Shown piece by piece: positions 24,706 through 36,080 of a stretch of 64,000 bases of DNA. The stretch is taken from positions 2,142,548-2,206,547 of the forward strand of contig JACZZP010000017.1 of the NCBI GenBank assembly GCA_015183035.1. Reading direction: 5' to 3'. Origin of the DNA: Meloidogyne chitwoodi (lineage: Eukaryota; Nematoda; Chromadorea; Rhabditida; Meloidogynidae). The translations under genes were made by a program, and so were the position numbers. The stretch's first letter is position 1. Each line of letters starts with the position of its first letter. The notes below the pieces were generated by a model that saw only the letters and a list, made by a program, of their open reading frames with translations, searched no databases and was not told the origin of the DNA.

Positions 24706-25232
24706 TTATTGTTTGCGAGGTTGAAATTGGCGATGACACTGCATTTTTGCAGCATTATTGCGATGCGCAGTGTGAATCTCATGAGAAGAATGTGGTTTCT
24801 CATGAAATACGCGTATTGCTTCAGGTGGAAAGTCTCGATTTGTCTAAAAGGCGAGGAATAAAAAAATAAAACTAATAAAACATTCAACAAAAATTGGTAT
24901 CATTCGCACTCGACGAGCTAACTCGAATGACACCTATACTTTTCCATTTTTATAAATACGCCAAATAAAAAACATTTATCAACCTGTTCTGCTAAATTCG
25001 AATAGGCAAGAACATTGGTAGCTTGACGTTTGCTAACATCATCAGTGAGACGTGATTCGTCCGAAGCATTAGAATCGGTTGGCGATGAAACAGTTTTTTC
25101 AGAAGAAATAGATTGTTCTTTCTCATCTGACAGATTGCGTTCTTTGCGTGCAATTCGAATTCCACCAGAAATTTTGTCGGCAGGTGGATGTCCGCCTTTC
25201 AGTTGTGGTACTTCAGTCTCAATAGTAGTCAT
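24706..25232 (-). CDS. DAP1: Death-associated protein 1 (DAP1)-like
   Basis: Small disordered protein; vertebrate DAP1 is an mTOR substrate that restrains autophagy. Two exons. Exon 1 (ATG at 25232) contains the family signature [20 protein letters not shown] (human: TKAGHPPAVKAGGMRIVQK), then a Ser-rich acidic stretch, ending NLAEQ at a GTTGAT donor. Exon 2 (after a TTTTAG acceptor near 24846) gives [19 protein letters not shown] and QPRKQ then TAA, matching the human FPPAAAQVAHQKPHAS..QPRK end. Complete and in frame. Confidence 0.87.
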
Positions 25233-25394
25233 AATGATCTAAATATTCAATAGAATTGAGCTTTCTGTATAATTAAGTTAATTAAAATAAATGCAAATAT
25301 TATGTAGTTAATGATAGTTGAAAACTGTGCAATAAATAACTAATAAATTAAGTCTTCTTATCAAGCTTAATGTGATGATACAAAAGTACAAAAT

Positions 25395-26545
25395 CTTGAA
25401 CAAATATAAAAGTGAAAATAGATTACGTTACTAAATGGCAGAAAAGGGATTGCATAAATATCCTAGCTCAGATAAAAGGAATGATACATAAATTAGTTGT
25501 GTAATAAGCAATTTAAGTAAATTCAGAGCTTGGGATACTAAATTTTGGAGTAAATGAAGAGGTAAATCTAATTCTTAAATATCATTCAACCACATTTCTT
25601 TTTGTCTGTATTGAGGTTTTCAACTTCTCTAATTTTCGTCGACAATAAATTATAGCCAGGCGTCAAAGGTGGTTCTGCCTCATGGGAGATTCCTTGACTC
25701 CTTGTAATTCCTGTAGTATCTTCAACGAGATATTCTCTGAGTTTCCAAAGTGCATGAACAATCTCATCTTCTTTATTTTTTGAACCATTTGAGGAATACT
25801 AAAATTTTTTTAAAATTAATTAAGTATTATAAGAGCTAACTCTAATCCAGTCGTAGGGTAATCGTTTATGTTCTGGTATAACAGTATTTCTTGCCGAGGC
25901 TAATAATGCCTTGTCCCATTTACTGACATTACGTTGCTGTTTACCTCCAGAATTATGCATAGACTCTAGGTACCTTAATAACAATTCTCAGAAATAAGTG
26001 TTTTAATAGGAAAAACCTAATGTACGCTTCCGAGTGAACTACTCTTCGCACATGAACAGATGTTGAAGGCGAAAAGAATATAGGTTCAGACGACATCTGC
26101 TGCTTTGGTGTTGCAGAAACAATAATCCTTCCAGGATCTGTATTTTGAATTTCTGAAGCAACTGCGATTGTAGTGGAAGGCGCACCAGTCAAATAATGTT
26201 GATTAAAGGTGGAAGACTGATCATAATGTGCAACACCCTGCTGCTGATTCTGATAGTCATGAACGATATTTGTTGTGACATTCTGCATTGGTGACCCATA
26301 GGATTGGGATTGTATAGGTGGAGACATCGCTAATGATACGCCTAACATTATAAGAGATAAAATACTCAAATTAAAAAATCCAAAAAGTTTTAAATATCAT
26401 AAACTGTTCATTCTGATAATAAACAATGTCATACCTTGATTATATTGCTGGTGAAATGTAGGTGTACTGGAAAATGGTTGTTGTGAGGAATGTGAAGTCA
26501 AAGAATGAGTAGATGTTGTATTTTGGGTTTTTTGTTGATGTTGAA
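25395..26545. repeat. Segmental duplication, copy A (polybromo C-terminal exons)
   Basis: About 1.15 kb matching 31142-32312 almost base for base in many stretches, coding and non-coding alike, in direct orientation. It spans the last exons and 3' flank of the HMG-containing polybromo part. Confidence 0.92.
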
Positions 26546-29013
26546 TTAAGGGAGATGAAGAAGCATTGATTGAAGAAAAATGAGTCAATGTACTGCTAGT
26601 TTGTTGAGCTACTTGCTGTTGCGTTGGTTGTGTGTGGACAACAATCTGATATGATATACAATTATAATAGTGTAAAAAGTATTAAATTTTAAGAAAATCC
26701 TTAACAATGTTTTACTTAGTTGAATAATGGATATGAATTTCATTAGTTACTGGATATAAAGTAGGACCTGATGAAGTTGTTGTGGTCCTGTGTATCCCGG
26801 TGGAAGAATAATTGTCTGCGCGTTGCTTGGAATGTAGACAGTGACACCGTTAACAATAATTGCTTGCTGGCCATGTGGTATGTACTATAAAGAAATTAAA
26901 ATGCAAAAATAGAGTAAAGTTGATTACATAAAAGAATTTAAAACATGAAAAGCAAAATTTATACCACAGTCTGTTGAGTTATGTTGTTTTGCTGATTTGT
27001 CAGATGTCGAAGATTTTGAGAATGATTTTGTTGTATGGAAAAATTATAAGAACCAGCAGATATGCCAGGATTGTTAAAATTAGTGTTAGCCGAATACGAA
27101 GGTAATGCACCATTCAATAATGTCGAAGCACCTCCTAGTTTTGGAGTTCCACTTGAAAAGGTTGTCGATGTCATATTGTGAATTGAAGTTGACGACTGCT
27201 GTTGCCCGCCTTCATTTAATATTTTATTATAATATGTACGCCAATAATTATTATACCCTGCGCACGCCGCTTAACCACAGATGAACTATCACTTTTAGTT
27301 CCACAAAAATAGAGTGGAGTAGCAACTTCACAAGCAACTGGATTTGCTGGCACATCTCCATACGGGTAATGTACAAAATGGCCATAATTTTCATTTATAC
27401 CGCTATTTACATGCCCACTTTTTACATTGTGATGAGAACCGCCATTTGAAGTGGATGGGAACGAAGGAAATTCTTGCTTCAAAGGAGTATAGATGAAAAA
27501 GTTCCTAATAAATTTCGATATTTGATTTAAAATTTATAAACGAAAAATATTTACTTTGCTCGTTGGTTTGGAAAGACTAGACGCATTGCTGAAGCTAAAT
27601 GTTTTTCCTTCAAATGTCTATTCAACCGAGGCAATGACGGGAATGGTTTGCCTTCTTTACGATATTTAAGACAGGAATTCCAAAGACAAGCATATTGGCT
27701 ATCATTATCTGTAAATAAATTGAATTTTGAATTATAAACCAATAAAACCATCCAACCCAGTTTAGAAGTATGTGAAGTACGAATATGTGCATAAAGTCCA
27801 TCGTGGCTATCAAATTGAAAATCACATTGCTGCCAACGACAACAATAAATACGGATCTGCCCAGGCTAAAACATCAACTTTTATTACATGTAATTCGCGT
27901 GTATCTGTTTAAAGTTATGAAAACGCGTCAATAAATCTTACAAATTTATACAAAAAATATTTGTATAAGAATTTGCACGATTTTGAATGCGTCCAAAACA
28001 GTATGACAAGAAACACCCTACTAATTTTATAAAATCACAAGTTAGAAATTCATAGAAAATAAAAAATATAACCTGTGGTAATTTACTATTTGGTGTTAAC
28101 AATTCTGCTTTAGCTCGTTCAGCAGCAATATATTGTGCACGTGTTTCATAATCGCGTTTATCCTCATCTGATAGACGCTTCCATTCAATACCAACAATTT
28201 TTGAAACTTCACCAAATCCGGCTTCAGGATTTTCGTTCATAACACGTTTACGCACTTCGGCAGAAAACAGAATGTAACCACTCTTAGATTTAGCATTTAA
28301 TTTAGGTTGTGTGGCAAGCCAGGAAGGATTGTTCTTTAAGATAGTAAATTATTATTACAAAATTCAAAATTGTGAAATTAGTTTTAAAAACTAAATCAAT
28401 TAACGTATTAATTTAAAAAACAAAAAATCGAGTCTAACATTTAAATACTTGTTACAGTCATTACTCATATATATAGTTTTTTTCTCTATACAACATTAAA
28501 GAAACTTGTACCTTAATAGTTGTAGCACTTCTACCAGTGGAGGAGAAAATATCTGGTGGGCTATTCGAAGGAAATGTTAACGAACTCGATGCAATTGTGG
28601 TTTCAGAATTGCTTTTTTCTTGTTTGTTACTTGTATTGTTTGTAATTGATTTGAATTGATGTCCGGTATCATTATCGCGCCAAGAAAACTTTGCACTGTT
28701 AGTGGAAAAGGAAGTAGGGTCGGTTGCCAAAGACGTATTATCAACATAATTATTCCGCTTTATACTGGAAGAACCTCTGTGCGGACTGAAATCACTAACA
28801 GATACTTGGCGATTGTAAGAAAATTGTTTGTCCAATTCATCTACCTCACCATCCTCAATCACCTCCTCGCCTATAGCATTTCCGTCAATACTTATGCATT
28901 TGTCCTTATTGTAATTAACATCCTCTTCGCTCTCATTTAGACGTGTATATTTGACAAGTGATGAATGATGTGGTTTGGAGGAAAATAATCGTGTTGTTTC
29001 ACTGCTCAATTCG
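25586..29013 (-). CDS. PBRM1: Polybromo C-terminal part: HMG box, two C2H2 fingers, Gln/Ser-rich tail (5' end not self-contained)
   Basis: PBRM1 is the targeting subunit of the PBAF chromatin remodeller. Exons from the 5' side: an acidic/Ser-rich exon entered through TTTTAG at 29014 and lacking any in-frame ATG start, so it needs an upstream exon. Next NNPSWLATQPKLNAKSKSGY leads into an HMG box (about 28340-28080: ILFSAEVRKRVMNENP, GEVSKIVGIEWKRLSDEDKR). A C2H2 finger follows (27866-27780: CCRWQQCDFQF..LYAHIRTSH), then a second (YACLWNSCLKY..LNRHLKEKH). Long Gln/Ser/Thr-rich exons (27482-26400) lead to the duplicated block (SPPIQSQSYG, YLTGAPSTTIAVA, VRRVVHSEAYI, ALWKLREYLVED) and TGA at 25586. 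No bromodomain or BAH lies in this part. The incoming phase at 29013 fits the donor after SEAYI-AG at about 31776, so both parts may be one gene. Confidence 0.8.
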
Positions 29014-29267
29014 CTAAAATGAAAAAAGTCATAGACGGAACCAGGGTTGCCGCGGGTACCCGAAACCCGGCCTTTTTTCGACCCGAGAAAATTTAGATGA
29101 ACCCGACCCGAAACCCGACCCGACCTTTCCTACATTACCCGATACCCGACACTATAAAAATTTTTACCCTTCTCTTTCTCTTTACTTCTCTGACCCTTTT
29201 GCATGGAGGAGAGAGAAAAAAAATTAATAAAAGAAAAATTTATTCTTATTTTAATTTTCTCTAACGT

Positions 29268-29346
29268 AAGCGCGCTTGTGGTTGAGTGGTTAGTAGCTTA
29301 GTCTACTTCTATAAAAAATTTGGGTTCGATTCCTATTGGTGGATAA
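29268..29346 (+). repeat. tRNA-like sequence with A and B boxes inside the hAT element
   Basis: TGGTTGAGTGGTTAGTAG fits a pol III A box, and GGGTTCGATTCC about 45 nt later is a perfect B box. The acceptor stem is not clean, so this is a tRNA-derived (SINE-head-like) segment rather than a functional tRNA gene. Confidence 0.7.
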
Positions 29347-29429
29347 ATAATTTTGTATACATTAATCACCGTCGGACTTTATTTTTCGCTCGTTTGCAAT
29401 TTTTCAATTAAATTAGAAGTCCTAATTTT

Positions 29430-29700
29430 TGCCTGTAGCGCTAAAAAAGGTGAATTTTTTGTAACTAAGTAAGGTGGAATAATTTTTTAAAATTTTTCGC
29501 CTGCGGCGCTAAATAGGGAATTTTTGTTGTAACAAGGTTTAACATATTTAAAAAATTGTTGTCTTAGGTGCTAAAAATTTAATTTTTTGGCAGCTGAAGT
29601 ACAAAATCTTTCAAAAAATTTCGCCTTCGGCGCAAAAAAACGGAATTTTTGGCAATTAAAGTGCAAAAATATACAAAATTTTCGCCTGTGGCGCTAATAC
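29430..29700. repeat. Minisatellite of ~62-70 bp units inside the hAT element
   Basis: The motif TTCGCCTGNGGCGCTAAA recurs about every 60-70 bp (near 29433, 29502, 29560 in a decayed form, 29622 and 29684), each followed by GGAATTTTT..AACTAAGT-like sequence. Each motif is itself a small palindrome (CGCC..GGCG). Confidence 0.75.
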
Positions 29701-29776
29701 TACCCGAAACCCGAAAGTTATGAAAATTAACCCGACCCGACATTCGAGCTCAACCCGCAGCAACCCTGGACGGAAC

Positions 29777-31141
29777 CATAAATTTTTTTGGTTTTACGTA
29801 ATTTCACTTTGTATTAGTTCACAATAATGTGAGTAATTTTGGGATGAAATCTTAATCGTAAATTAATAGGTAAACAGTGGAGACTTTCAGAAATCGATAT
29901 TTTAGTTTACTGTGGGAAGTTCATGTTGATTTTACATACCATCGAACTTGCCAATTTTTAAATACTGTCAATTGATGAAAGGTGAGTTTGTAATGCGAAA
30001 ATAGGAAAAGATTAAAATCGAATAAAAGGCTATTGACAAGAGTATGCGCCAATTCACACATCTTTTGGTACTTTGTTTGATTTAAAAATTTTGTTAGACA
30101 AATGGCGTACATCCAAATTCCCTTTATTGTTCTAAATGTCATTAACTCTACTTTTGGTCCAAAATAAACTCACCAAGGTCCAAAATTGGCAATGGAAAGT
30201 ATATCGTCACTAATAAACGTGAATTCGGACTCGCGTTTAATACTCATATAAGGTAATTTCTGACCTGTGTGGATTTGGCAACATGTTATCACTTCTGTTT
30301 TGATTCATAATAACTGAAGAGAGGACCTGTTATGGTAAATGTTTTATGATTAAGATTTAAAAGTATAAATTACTTCTTCCATTAATAGAGATTGTTTGAA
30401 ATTAAAAATTTCATTTTCAAGCTTACAAGATAGATAATTAGATTAATATATTGCTGAAATTTTTTTATTAAAAATTGCGAGGGAACCCAAGCGATGAATA
30501 AAATTACTAATTTAAGGTGATCTTAAGGGTTGGCATACCCTATATATATATAAGAAAATCAACACTTTCTAAAATCAGCACATACAATATGGCATCCCAA
30601 TATAGAGAGGGATAGAAGAGACTGCAAGGCTGTCTATAATTCCTATTCGTTTTCACTCTCGGTTGAACGATAAAGGGAAGCGAGATGTAAAAATATGTAT
30701 GTATAAAATGATAGCCATCGCTTGCACGCTTTGTGTTTGTACGAGTAGCGGAGAAGGGTCGCGGAAAACAAAGCGGTTGAGCAGCGCAGTCCTGGAGCAC
30801 AAATGAAACATTTCTTCAGCCCGTCTGTTTTATGTATAATATGGTTTAGATTCAATGATAGAAAAAGGAATATAAGCGTTATATCTTACACAACCCACAG
30901 GTTTGTTTATATGTGACTCTCACTACTCGTAAAAAAAGAAAATAATAAGCGACTGCCGCGTTTATCGACCATGATTACTACTATTGCTGCATGCTCCACA
31001 TTTAGAACACTCTCTCCGCTAACTGGTAAAATAATGCGAAACAAATCGTCAGCATACGAAATACCAACAATACAATATGCAAATTACAAAATGTAACTGG
31101 CATAAATGCCAAAAGAGAATCAAGATAAAATGCAAGAACAA
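29777..31141. other. Long spacer or intron between the two polybromo parts
   Basis: About 1.35 kb with no recognised exon. In particular there is no BAH or extra bromodomain sequence, which a standard polybromo would have between its bromodomains and HMG box. Open frames at 29921-30142 and 30540-30855 have no domain. Confidence 0.5.
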
Positions 31142-32312
31142 AATTTGAACAAATATAAAAGTGAAAATATATTACGTAACTAAAATGGCAGAAAAAAAGG
31201 ATTGCATAAATATATCCTTGCTCAGATAAGAGAAATGATACATAAATTAGTTGTGTAATAAGCTAATTTAAGTGATTTCAGAGCTTGGGATACTAAATTT
31301 TGGAGTAAATGAAGAGGTAAATCTAATTCTTAAATATCATTCAACCACATTTCTTTTTGTCTGTATTGAGGGTTTCAACTCCTTCAATTTTGTCGACAAT
31401 AAATTATAGCCAGGCGTCAAAAGTGGTTCTGCCTCATGGGAGATTCCTTGACTCCTTGTAATTCCTGTAGTATCTTCAACGAGATATTCTCTGAGTTTCC
31501 AAAGTGCATGAACAATCTCATCTTCTTTATTTTTTGAACCATTTGAGGAATACTAAAATTTTTTTAAAATTAATTAAGTATTATAAGAGCTAACTCTAAT
31601 CCAGTCGTAGGGTAATCGTTTATGTTCTGGTATAACAGTATTTCTTTCCGAGGCTAATAATGACTTGTCCCATTTACTCACATTACGTTGCTGTTTACCT
31701 CCAGAATTATGCATAGATTCTAGGTATCTTAAATGCAATTCTTTGTAACAAATTTGGTTTAATATGAAAAACAAACCTAATGTACGCTTCCGAGTGAACT
31801 ACTCTTCGCACCTGAACAGATGTTGAAGGCGAAAAGAACATAGGTTCCGAGGACATATGTTGCTTTGGTTTTGCAGAAATAATAATCCTGCCAGGATCTG
31901 TATTTTGCATTTTTGAAGAAACTGCGAGTGTAGTGGAAGGCGCACCAGTCAAATAATGTTGATTAAGGGGGGAAGACTTATAATGTGCGCGACTTTGCGG
32001 CTGATTTTTAAAGTTATGAACGATATTTGTTGTTACATTATTCTGCATTTCTGATGCAAAAGATTGGGATTGTATAGGTGGCGTTATCGCTAATGATATA
32101 CCTAAGATTATAATAGAAATAAAAATATCCATCTGCATATATATAAATCCAAAAATTTTTAACTATCATAAACTCTTCTATTCTGATAATAACAGTGTCA
32201 TACCTTGATTACATTGCTGGCGAAATGTAGATGTATTAGATAATGTTTGTTGAGAGGAGGGTGAAGTCAAAATAGGAGATGCTATATTTTTGGTTTTTTG
32301 TTGAAGTTGATC
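31142..32312. repeat. Segmental duplication, copy B (polybromo C-terminal exons)
   Basis: Direct repeat of 25395-26545. Small insertions and deletions (for example in the last codons) and scattered substitutions separate the copies. The splice sites are kept in both. Confidence 0.92.
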
Positions 32313-34225
32313 TGTAATTTAGAAAGTATTTCATGAGAGGTTAGTTTGAAAATATATATTTATGTCCAAAATAAATACTATTCATAAACTACCTTGGGTC
32401 TTCCTAGGACGACCTCTTTTGGCTACAGGTTTAAGTTGTTGTTGAATCTTATCGGTTTCATAAGATTCGACGGTAGGTAAAGAACAACCATTAACTATGT
32501 CGCCAGAACTTAAAGCTTTGGCAGCTTTAAGTGTAAGTTGTCGAAAGCGAATTGCAGCCTGATAAATCCCCGATTCTTCAATATTATAGTTCATTGCATT
32601 ATCAAACATCAGCAACAGATCCTGCACAAGGGAGTCAAGACTTGTATAATGACCGCGCTTCAGGAGCTAAAATATTTTGTTATTTTTAAGGTCATTTTGA
32701 AGTTTAGAGGCACTCTTTTTCATTTTTCCATTTTTCTATTCCTCTTTTTTCTTGTAGCAAGTAAGTCAAGCAAATTCATAATGTAAAAATAAGGAGAAAT
32801 GGGATGAGAAATGAAAAAGGGGCCCCTAAATTTCAAAATTTCCATTTATAATTATATCTTACTTATTGTTAGTGTTAGGATATAATAATTTATTATTAAA
32901 CGGAGAAACCTCAAGAGAAATCAATTTTGTCAAAAAACTTAAATCTCGTTAACCTTATTAATCATGTAAAGAGATAATGGGCGCTCAATATCCTCGTAAT
33001 AATCAGGATAGCTTCGTTTGCAAGGCAGCTCTATAAAGTTCTCACACAAGGGTACACCATCTACCACATCGTAATTACGAATAGCCCAATAAAGACGCCA
33101 ACAGGGGTCGTCACTACGCTCAGAATCCTCATCTTCCTCAGAATCTTCGCTAAATTCATTAATCTCTGATTCTGTTGAATGCAGCAGCTCATCAATTATT
33201 TCAGTATTTTGAGATATTCTAAAAGATAAACGTAAAATAATGCACTAGCGAAAGTAAATATTTTTGAAAAAATAAACTGGAAGAACCAGAGATATTTTAA
33301 AATAAAATTTGATCAAGACTCACACTCTTAGGCTGAAACGACGCGCTCCAGCCAGCTCAGTAGACCTATGCTTAAAATGTCGCAATAATGTATTGGCATC
33401 CTTATGCACCTTAATAAAAATGTTATTTATTAATTAGAAAATGTAGTAACTGCTGAGCCAGGCTCATTAAAATCTCGTGCATTCTTACACATTAATTGAA
33501 CATCTTCTTTCAAGGCAGCCCATGTCTGATATTTGCCAGATCGAATATTTTGAGAAATTTTCCTGAGGTCGATTGGTTTCTTAATATGCTCATAGTAGAG
33601 AGGAAACTCCTTAAATGCTTTTGAATAAAAAGATAAAACATCTTACAATTAAACCTATATTAGAAATAGATTAAAAGTAAAAAACCTGAGGTGTAGGTAA
33701 AACTCGAAATGGAGGAGAAATAAGGCGGTTGTCCTTATCCGCCAATGTTAGTAATGACACATGAAAATATAAAAAATCATTTGATTATATAATTTTAATA
33801 ATTCTGAATGTGGAGATAAAAAATAAATCAAGGAAATTTTTAAATTAAGTATTATTAAAATTACAATTGATGCTTCAAGTCGCCACTGTTCAATTTCATC
33901 AGAAACGGGTGTCGGAGTGCTATGTGAAAAAATCTATACTACATAAGCAAAAATTTATACGCGAATCTTATTAGGTATATTAAAAAATATATTAATAATT
34001 CAATAAATACAAATACTATTATATAATATAATCGAAAAATTAGATATTTTCAGTCTTTAAAAAAAATTATCTGAAAAGAAATCACGCCCAAAATACCTTA
34101 AAATTTAGTAATCCTCTAAAGTCACTCTAATACTAAAAATACTCTAAAACATTAAATTCATACCGTTTAGTTGAACTAGAATTACTTTGAGCTCTATGTA
34201 GTCTCTTCTGTCGTAAGCTTCTCAT
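31337..34225 (-). CDS. PBRM1: Polybromo N-terminal part: two bromodomains plus duplicated C-terminal exons
   Basis: Start ATG at 34225 (MRSLRQKRLHRAQ). Bromodomain 1 lies at about 33920-33480: ADKDNRLISPPFRVLP, AFKEFPLYYEHIKKPIDL, KYQTWAALKEDVQLMCKNAR, with acetyl-lysine-type N in KNARDFNEPGS. Bromodomain 2 lies at about 33230-32500: CWRLYWAIRNYDVVDGVPLC, SYPDYYEDIERPLSL, LLLMFDNAMNYNIEESGIY. RGRPRKTQ follows, and the donor there joins in phase to QLQQKTKNIASPI, the first exon of the duplicated block. The chain then runs through TPPIQSQSFAS, YLTGAPSTTLAVS and the last exon to TGA 31337. Bromodomain 1 shows a frame break near 33760: the LLKLYNQMIFY helix and the VSLLTLADKDN segment are in different frames with no visible intron. 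It is either a complete short polybromo or an isoform sharing exons with the HMG part. Confidence 0.8.
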
Positions 34226-34639
34226 CCGAATAATATTAAAGCTTAAAGAAAGTTGTCAAGTGAAAAATCAAAGCGTTGTCACAACGAAAATATTTTTGGT
34301 GAAACTATTATAATAAAACCAATAATAATCTAAAACCTGAATTAAAAGTAATTGAATTGATATTGGCTCTGATGTATAAATGAACATAATGAAGAAATTC
34401 ATGTCAAGTGATCTAAAACCTTTTATCCTGGTAAAAAATAAAAACCTTTGTAAAGCAGCCGGAGACAGAAAAATATTGGAAAAAATACAAAATAAATGGA
34501 AAACCCAAACATATTAATTAAGCAAAATAGCATTTTCTTCAATTTTCATAGACTCAAAGTGCCTATTATAGATTTCTTCATTAATTTAAATTCTTGTGAA
34601 AAATCATAACGCCAAATATCTAGACACAATGTTATACAT

Positions 34640-35940
34640 ATTTAAACGTTCAGACGAAGTTTTTGTGATTTTTTTTCAGTTTGTGGTGCGCACCGTGTTT
34701 ACTTTTTAATGTTTTTATTTGTTTTTATTGTTTTATATTGTTTCATTCGTTGTTTTATTAATATCTATTACCCTTGACCGCGCGCTATGCTAAAATTTAA
34801 AAAAATATATAAAAATTAAAAAAAAATTAAATTTTTTTAACATTTTTCTTTTAAAGCACGGCATTCAACATCTACATGCTGTACGTGGCTGATAGATTTT
34901 TTAGTTTTATTTATTTTTATTTTTTATTAATATAATTAGATTTTAATTTTTTGAAGTTGTAGGATTTTGGTGGTTTGCTGCTGGTGTGCTCTTCGGGACG
35001 ATGTGCACTGGAGCTGATGTTCAATGGACCGTGGATGGACAATGGCATTGTTTGGTTGTCCTTTTTTAATTTTTATTTTTTTAATTTTTATATATATTTT
35101 ATTAAATTTTTTAATTTTATAGGGGCAGGGATTTTAGGTGTCGACATGGACATCAATTGCTGCAGCTCCTCAACTACTGGCTGTCTTCACGGTCTTTTTT
35201 ATTTTTTGAATTTTTCAATTTTTTAACTCAGTTCAAGGACGTCATGCTCATCAATTGCTGATGATCAACCACTGGCTCTTCACTCCTTCAATGGTTCACT
35301 TTTATTTTTTGAATTTTTACGTTTTTTATTTTAAGTTCAAGGACGTGCTCTACATGGTAAATGGCGAACTGGAGCAGATCAAGGACGATGGCCACCAGTT
35401 TTTAATTTATTATTATTTTTAAAATTTTTTAATTTTTTTTAAATTTTTTTTAATATTTTTAGCCTAGGTTCAGTTCTAGGTGCTCCTGGTACTCGTCTAC
35501 ACTTCATGCTCTGGATGGTGGCAGTGCTCTTCATGGATGGTGGATGTGCTCTTCTGGCTGACTCTTGTAAGTTTACAACACTTTAAATAAAAAAATTGCG
35601 AGCTAAAAAATTTTGCGACCAGCGATCCCTTCCCTTATTCGTTTCATGTTTTCATTCGTTTTTCATTTTTTATATTTGTATTTTTTTGCCTTAAACTTTT
35701 TTTAGCAACTTTAGAAGTGATCAACATGGATGGCGGTGCAACAAACAGAAGATGTCAACGTGGATGCAGTTTCAACAACCGATCAGGATCAACAGGTTTT
35801 TTTGATAATATCTAAAAGAATTTTAGAGTTTAACAAGGAAAGGATTTTTCTGCGTGTATGGATTGCTTTTTATGCTTTGTGTGCTTTGTTTACGTCACTC
35901 TTATTTAAAAATTTTGTTTTGGCATAATGTTTATTTAGTA
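34640..35940 (+). other. String of short exon-like islands separated by T-rich spacers
   Basis: Islands of 60-100 bp with balanced composition (about 34958-35058, 35121-35190, 35230-35290, 35337-35399, 35461-35567, 35706-35790) alternate with almost pure T/A spacers. Most borders look like splice sites: TTTTATAG, AACTCAG, TTTTAAG and TATTTTTAG before islands; GT after them. Islands 2 and 3 encode similar peptides in one frame (RCRHGHQLLQLLNYWL and GRHAHQLLMINHWL), and islands 3 and 4 share TTCAAGGACGT. No known domain. It could be a spliced non-coding RNA, a repeat-encoded protein, or the 5' end of another transcript. Confidence 0.4.
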
Positions 35941-36080
35941 TATTTTGTCTCACACTATTAAGTATTCAGAGAAAAAGAGAAGAGAGTGAGGGAAAAATGG
36001 AAGAATAAAAAATCGCACAAAAACTTTCACCCTAATTCTTATTACATTTTTTAGAATACAGGTAATTTTATTTGTCAAAA

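Larger units (their letters stand above)
29034..29776. mobile_element. hAT-like non-autonomous transposon with perfect 8-bp TSD, carrying a tRNA-like unit
   Basis: The element proper is 29042-29768. Its ends are CAGGGTTGCCGCGGGT and, inverted, CAGGGTTGCTGCGGGT, typical of hAT elements. Both sides carry GACGGAAC (29034-29041 and 29769-29776), an exact 8-bp target-site duplication. Subterminal regions are dense in (T)CGGGT/ACCCGA repeats on both sides, as in hAT transposase binding sites. It has no transposase frame. It sits in the intron just upstream of the acidic polybromo exon. Confidence 0.93.

Noticed and set aside
29433..29700. CRISPR-like array of palindromic repeats with regular spacing
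   Set aside because: The units are diverged, spacers are related to each other, and they sit inside a eukaryotic hAT-like element; it is a minisatellite.
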